A stretch of DNA of 64,000 nucleotides from Toxotes chatareus (Eukaryota > Chordata > Actinopteri > Toxotidae): assembly GCA_016801885.1 (NCBI GenBank), contig CM028887.1:22367115-22431114 (forward strand), read 5' to 3'. Position 1 is the first letter of the stretch. Each line of letters begins with the position of its first letter. The notes under the pieces are model-generated. The model was not told where the DNA came from. It was given only the letters and a program-made list of their open reading frames with translations, and did no database searches. Positions 60,501 to 64,000 of this stretch are shown in pieces. The position numbers were made by a program, and so were the translations under genes.

Positions 60501-61916
60501 AGATCCCATTTCTCTCTTCTCTCCTCTGAAAAAATGGCTCTATACTACAGTTACACTAACAATGGCTGCAAGAGGAATGTTGTCGTCTATGTTTGCATGA
60601 GTAATTACCGCAACACAAAAGCTGCAATTTTCAGGAAGTGGATTCAGAGAGCTCTTCACATGAGTGAGCAAATGAATAAAAATGAAGTTGTCTTCATGAG
60701 TGACCTCTGCCAGGAGGAAAGAGAGAGACAGAAGGAGGATGAAGAAGGTAGAGCTTGGGTTAGCAGTGTGCAGGAGGGGGTTCGGGGTTTGACAAAGAAA
60801 TGAAACAAGATGGAATAAAAGCTAGGGTTGAAGCATAGTTCACAAAGGGTCAGAACATAATTACTTACAGAAATGCCTGCTCAACGGGTGGGCACAGAAA
60901 TGCATTTAGCAGCACTTAAAATTTTAATTTAGCTATGAAAGGGCACTTTTCTTTTTTTCCTATCTCCCTTTTTTCTCTCTCATTTGCTATTGCTACACAT
61001 TAACAACCTTTATTTTGATCAAAATACAAAGGCACTGAAATTCCCATTAGGCCTTTTTTTTTATTTTAACAAGGGGTGTTTTGTTTTTTTTCTTTTTTGA
61101 AGGAGAAGAACACATCAAAAGAGAAAGCACTACTTTGGTTTTATCTTTATGTTAATCAAATCTGCTCCCTGTGTATTTTATTCACTGGTTATTCTTTGAT
61201 TAAACATTGTCCTTCCATCAAATTCACTAAGCTTTTTACAGCAGCTTGTGATTTCTGCTCCTTAACAACTCAAACACAAAGAGGTGACATGTTTTAATGG
61301 CTGCAGGCTTGTAAAACATGTTGAAGATCTGTAAAGCATTAGTAGGACGAGTATATGCAACAGAGTGAGCAATTTAAGAAGAGACACTGAGAGAGGAGGT
61401 GAACCTGAAAGAAAGGAGAATAAAACAAAAAATATCAATGGGTATGAGTGTGTGTTAGAGGGAGAGGGACAGTGATTCACTGAGGTTGGTTTCACTGCTG
61501 TAGTTTGGTTCAGCTGTTGTCTTTTAGTTCTGACTTTTACTTATTTCTTTCAAACGAACCAAGAGGTACAAACATGATTTCACATGGACTGAGGCTGTTA
61601 CTTTTCCAAAGTGACAAGTTTGAACAAATTTCCACTGCTTCATGTGAGTGACACCTTCCAAAGCCTTGGAGTTGTCATGGAGGGGGAAAAAAAAACAGAA
61701 TTCCTGCTCTCAAATTATGTGTTCACAATTTAGCGTGACTTATCCCTTTATGCCATTACTCTTGTCCTTGTGTGTGTCCTTAACACTGTTCCTAAGGATC
61801 ACTTTGATTTAATACAGTTTTATCTGGACCGTGAACTGAGACATGTTGACACACTTCCGATTTTTGTTGTTAATCAAAGTTGGTTTATTTTTGAGATCCC
61901 TGACGTATTTCATTGT
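57583..61916. other. unassigned non-coding stretch
   Basis: Many poly-T runs (57824-57836, 57861-57872, 58010-58018, 58029-58038 and others). CATC repeats lie at 59318-59333. A three-copy period-8 CATTTTTA repeat is at about 59471-59494. The 89-codon plus frame at 60534-60803 has no domain I recognise. No gene is called. Confidence 0.5.
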
Positions 61917-61937
61917 AAAAAAAAAAAAAAAAAAAAT
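61917..61937. repeat. poly-A tract
   Basis: A run of 21 A residues without an identified element body. Confidence 0.9.
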
Positions 61938-63601
61938 TACGACAATAATGACGATACTGCAGATGTCATTCTGTAAAAAGCTGGTTGTTTGGCCAAAGGC
62001 AAAAATATATAATCTAGTATTAAATCAAGAGCATGAATCAGTAAAATGTGGACACAAATGATTAAATCAAGAGCGCGCATTACTAACAAAGACATTCATT
62101 TACTGAGGTCAACAGGACACGTGGTGGGTCAGACAGAGCTAAAACTGAACTTTAGCACTGACTGTTGCAAGTGATGAGGTCAGATTAATAAATTCACGTC
62201 GCTTGTTGCGGTAACAACATATTCATATTTATTCTAAATGAGATTTCCCAAAATCTTTTTCAAGAGGGAACAGAAAAAGCAAGCTGGAGGTTCAGTGGAT
62301 ATATGAGATGTGTCTTCCTGCACTTCATGCCTCAGCATCTAGTCCAGGAACAGAGGTCCTCTGTTGCACTGGCCAACATCTTCTACAGGGGAGGGTAATA
62401 TATGCAGCCATATTTCGTGCAGCAGTCATAGCCGACTAACCACTCTCTATGCGACGTCAATGTTGCGTGTGAGTAACGTTAAGGACAAGTTGAAGTCAGG
62501 TTTGAGCACTGCTGGAGATTGAGGAGATGAGATCACTTTTTTATGATTATCTAACTGGTTATAAGCATGAGGATAATAGTGTTTCTAAACGGTCTTGGGT
62601 AATGATGTTCTTCGTCCATGTCCAGCCACTCAGTACTGTTGAGTAAGCAGGATACTGGAGGACACGAGGTTTAATATAGATGCCATGGCTTTCCAGAGGG
62701 TTTCCATAAAATGTCAAAGTCCAGAGGTTAAGACATGCAGATGAATAAATGTTACTTCTTTAAGAAGAGATGTCACATCTAGAGGGTGTACAAGGAGTGT
62801 AAAGAATCTCAACCTGAACCAGAGTCTGTAATTGTAAATTCTACCTTTCTGAAATATAGCACTGATATAGGACATAATTGTTCTTGTGTCAGAGTTGTAC
62901 TCGATGGTACAACTCGATGGTGTGTTTTGAAGAGTATGCTATGTAGACAGAGGTTAACAATATGGCTGTGTAGTGTAGTGTACACAGCTTGTAAAAAGGA
63001 TGCCCATACTGCAGACTGGAGAACCTCACCTGTAATTATTATTTGACACAGACAGTTATGCTTATGGTAGAATTGCTGTTAATTTAAATTAAAATAGGAT
63101 GCTCACTTTGATGCTGTTTCCTGTGCTGGTTCATTTAACTGTGTTTATATTTTCTGTTGATATTCAGCTTGTCATCACCGTAATTACTTTACAGTTCCCT
63201 TAATTAAGTCTACAGCATCCAAACTGAGACTGAGCAATGTTATTTAAATCTGATATCAGACCAACATCGCTTCACTTCAGTTTTTATTTCCAAACACTAA
63301 TTTGTTTGATTTTTCCCCCCCCCCCTGCCCGGATTTCATCAAGGGAGTCATCTTCCTGAGGGGATGTGCCATAAAATGGAATTTTTGGCTGCACACAGTC
63401 TTTGAGATTAAGTAAAAGATTAACCTGTCTATAGTGTCGTACCTGGAGAATACACCTGCACATAAAAGCACAGATGCACTTATGCACAGAGCAGCACACA
63501 TTTGCATAAACACACATGCACATATGCTTTGACATATACAAACATCCCTTGATATACTAACACAGCATGCGTGGGCACGAAGAACACATGCATGTATACA
63601 G
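61938..63601. other. unassigned stretch
   Basis: No gene is recognised. A perfect 9-bp-stem hairpin lies at 62892-62915 and a poly-C run at 63315-63325. The plus frame at 62786-63046 has no family resemblance. Confidence 0.55.
62892..62915. repeat. perfect inverted repeat, 9-bp stem and 6-nt loop
   Basis: GAGTTGTAC and GTACAACTC are exact reverse complements around the loop TCGATG. An ACTCGATGG direct repeat overlaps the structure. Its function is unknown. Confidence 0.9.
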
Positions 63602-63727
63602 ACACACACACACACACACACACTGTTAAAAATGCAGCTGTCACCCACACCTGTTTCTGTTGCCCTCTCTGCATGTGTGTGCGTCATCAGATTGTAACAG
63701 AAGATCTTTGCCTAAGCCCATATGCAT

Positions 63728-63771
<44 letters not shown>
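63602..63771. repeat. two (CA)n microsatellites
   Basis: CA tracts at 63602-63623 and 63731-63771 are separated by about 108 bases of unassigned DNA. They generate Cys/Val frames on the minus strand. Confidence 0.95.
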
Positions 63772-63773
<2 letters not shown>

Positions 63774-63822
63774 TTATTCATATACACAGTTGCAGAAATG
63801 TAGCCACAAACGCACACACACA

Positions 63823-63899
63823 CAGGGTTCTCTAGGGCTGCAGTGTCTGGCGGGTGTCCAGTACTGGAGTAGTTCTGCTCTAGAGAACGGCAGGCCCTG
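63823..63899. repeat. imperfect inverted repeat with nested palindrome
   Basis: GTTCTCTAG (63827-63835) pairs perfectly with CTAGAGAAC (63880-63888), and CAGGG/CCCTG can extend the outer stem across a bulge. In the loop lies a perfect 12-bp palindrome, TCCAGTACTGGA (63857-63868). A poly-C run follows at 63920-63931. Its function is unknown. Confidence 0.8.
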
Positions 63900-64000
63900 T
63901 CTACAGCCCATCAATCAAACCCCCCCCCCCCAGCTACCCTTCTCTCCCCTCTCTTCTCCTCTCTCTTTCCCATTGCTCCTTGTCTCCCTCTTCCTGCTTC

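Noticed and set aside
60534..60803. 89-codon plus-strand frame with Glu/Arg-rich C-terminal part
   Set aside because: The charged end comes from a purine-rich AGGA stretch; no domain or exon boundary is identifiable.
63277..63687. 136-codon minus-strand frame at the right end
   Set aside because: Composed of CA-tract translation and unrecognised sequence, with overlapping frames of equal quality.

Overview
This is a gene-poor stretch of nuclear DNA from a ray-finned (teleost) fish. The evidence is the very high density of CA/TG microsatellites together with transposon families typical of teleosts: L2-like LINEs, a Tc1-like DNA transposon, a Ty3/gypsy retrotransposon, a tRNA-derived SINE and several dispersed repeats whose sequence I recognise from fish genomes in general. 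I cannot name the species. I found no convincing protein-coding host gene, tRNA, rRNA or known microRNA on either strand. Nearly all open frames are short, run through simple repeats or lack similarity to anything I recognise. The window is best read as an intergenic region or the inside of a large intron.

Layout. 0-7.5 kb: unique-looking DNA with TC/CA, TA and CA tracts. 7.5-15.6 kb: the most repeat-rich part. It holds a dispersed repeat called family A here (7.6 and 14.7 kb), another common teleost repeat (9.85 kb), a repeat called family B (10.05 kb), a short non-autonomous element with TTAA ends (10.42-10.85 kb) and an element with internal units carrying nuclear-receptor half-site arrays (15.04-15.58 kb). 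A perfect 94-bp CA tract is at 8.4 kb. 17.9-19.3 kb: a fragment of family C and a degraded plus-strand L2-like LINE. 19.8-20.1 kb: facing CA and TG tracts. 23.1-23.4 kb: a CpG-richer patch with an E-box dyad, an inverted CCAAT box and a GC box. 26.4 and 30.6 kb: two more family B copies. 28.6 kb: a minus-strand LINE fragment. 33.1-33.75 kb: a LINE 3' tail and a Tc1-like transposase fragment. 34.7-35.75 kb: a simple-repeat cluster, followed by a tRNA-derived SINE (35.9-36.3 kb). 36.9 and 38.0 kb: family A and family C copies. 43.1 kb: a minus-strand LINE reverse-transcriptase fragment. 52.0 kb: an LTR-like fragment. 56.4-57.6 kb: the integrase end of a gypsy element with its 3' LTR. The rest is unassigned DNA with many simple repeats.

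All recognisable coding sequence is therefore dead mobile-element sequence: frameshifted, interrupted by stops or truncated. The remaining DNA may contain cis-regulatory elements. Several stretches (about 4.1-4.4, 29.95-30.1, 49.1-49.2 and 50.1-50.45 kb) are low in simple repeats and contain homeodomain-type ATTA/TAAT cores and dyads, as developmental enhancers do, but conservation cannot be judged from one sequence. The most specific structural observations are the TTAA-flanked MITE, the E-box dyad, the DR1 half-site arrays, a G-quadruplex motif and several perfect hairpins. Repeat-family recognition rests partly on memory of teleost genomes and partly on matches between copies inside the window; no database search was run.
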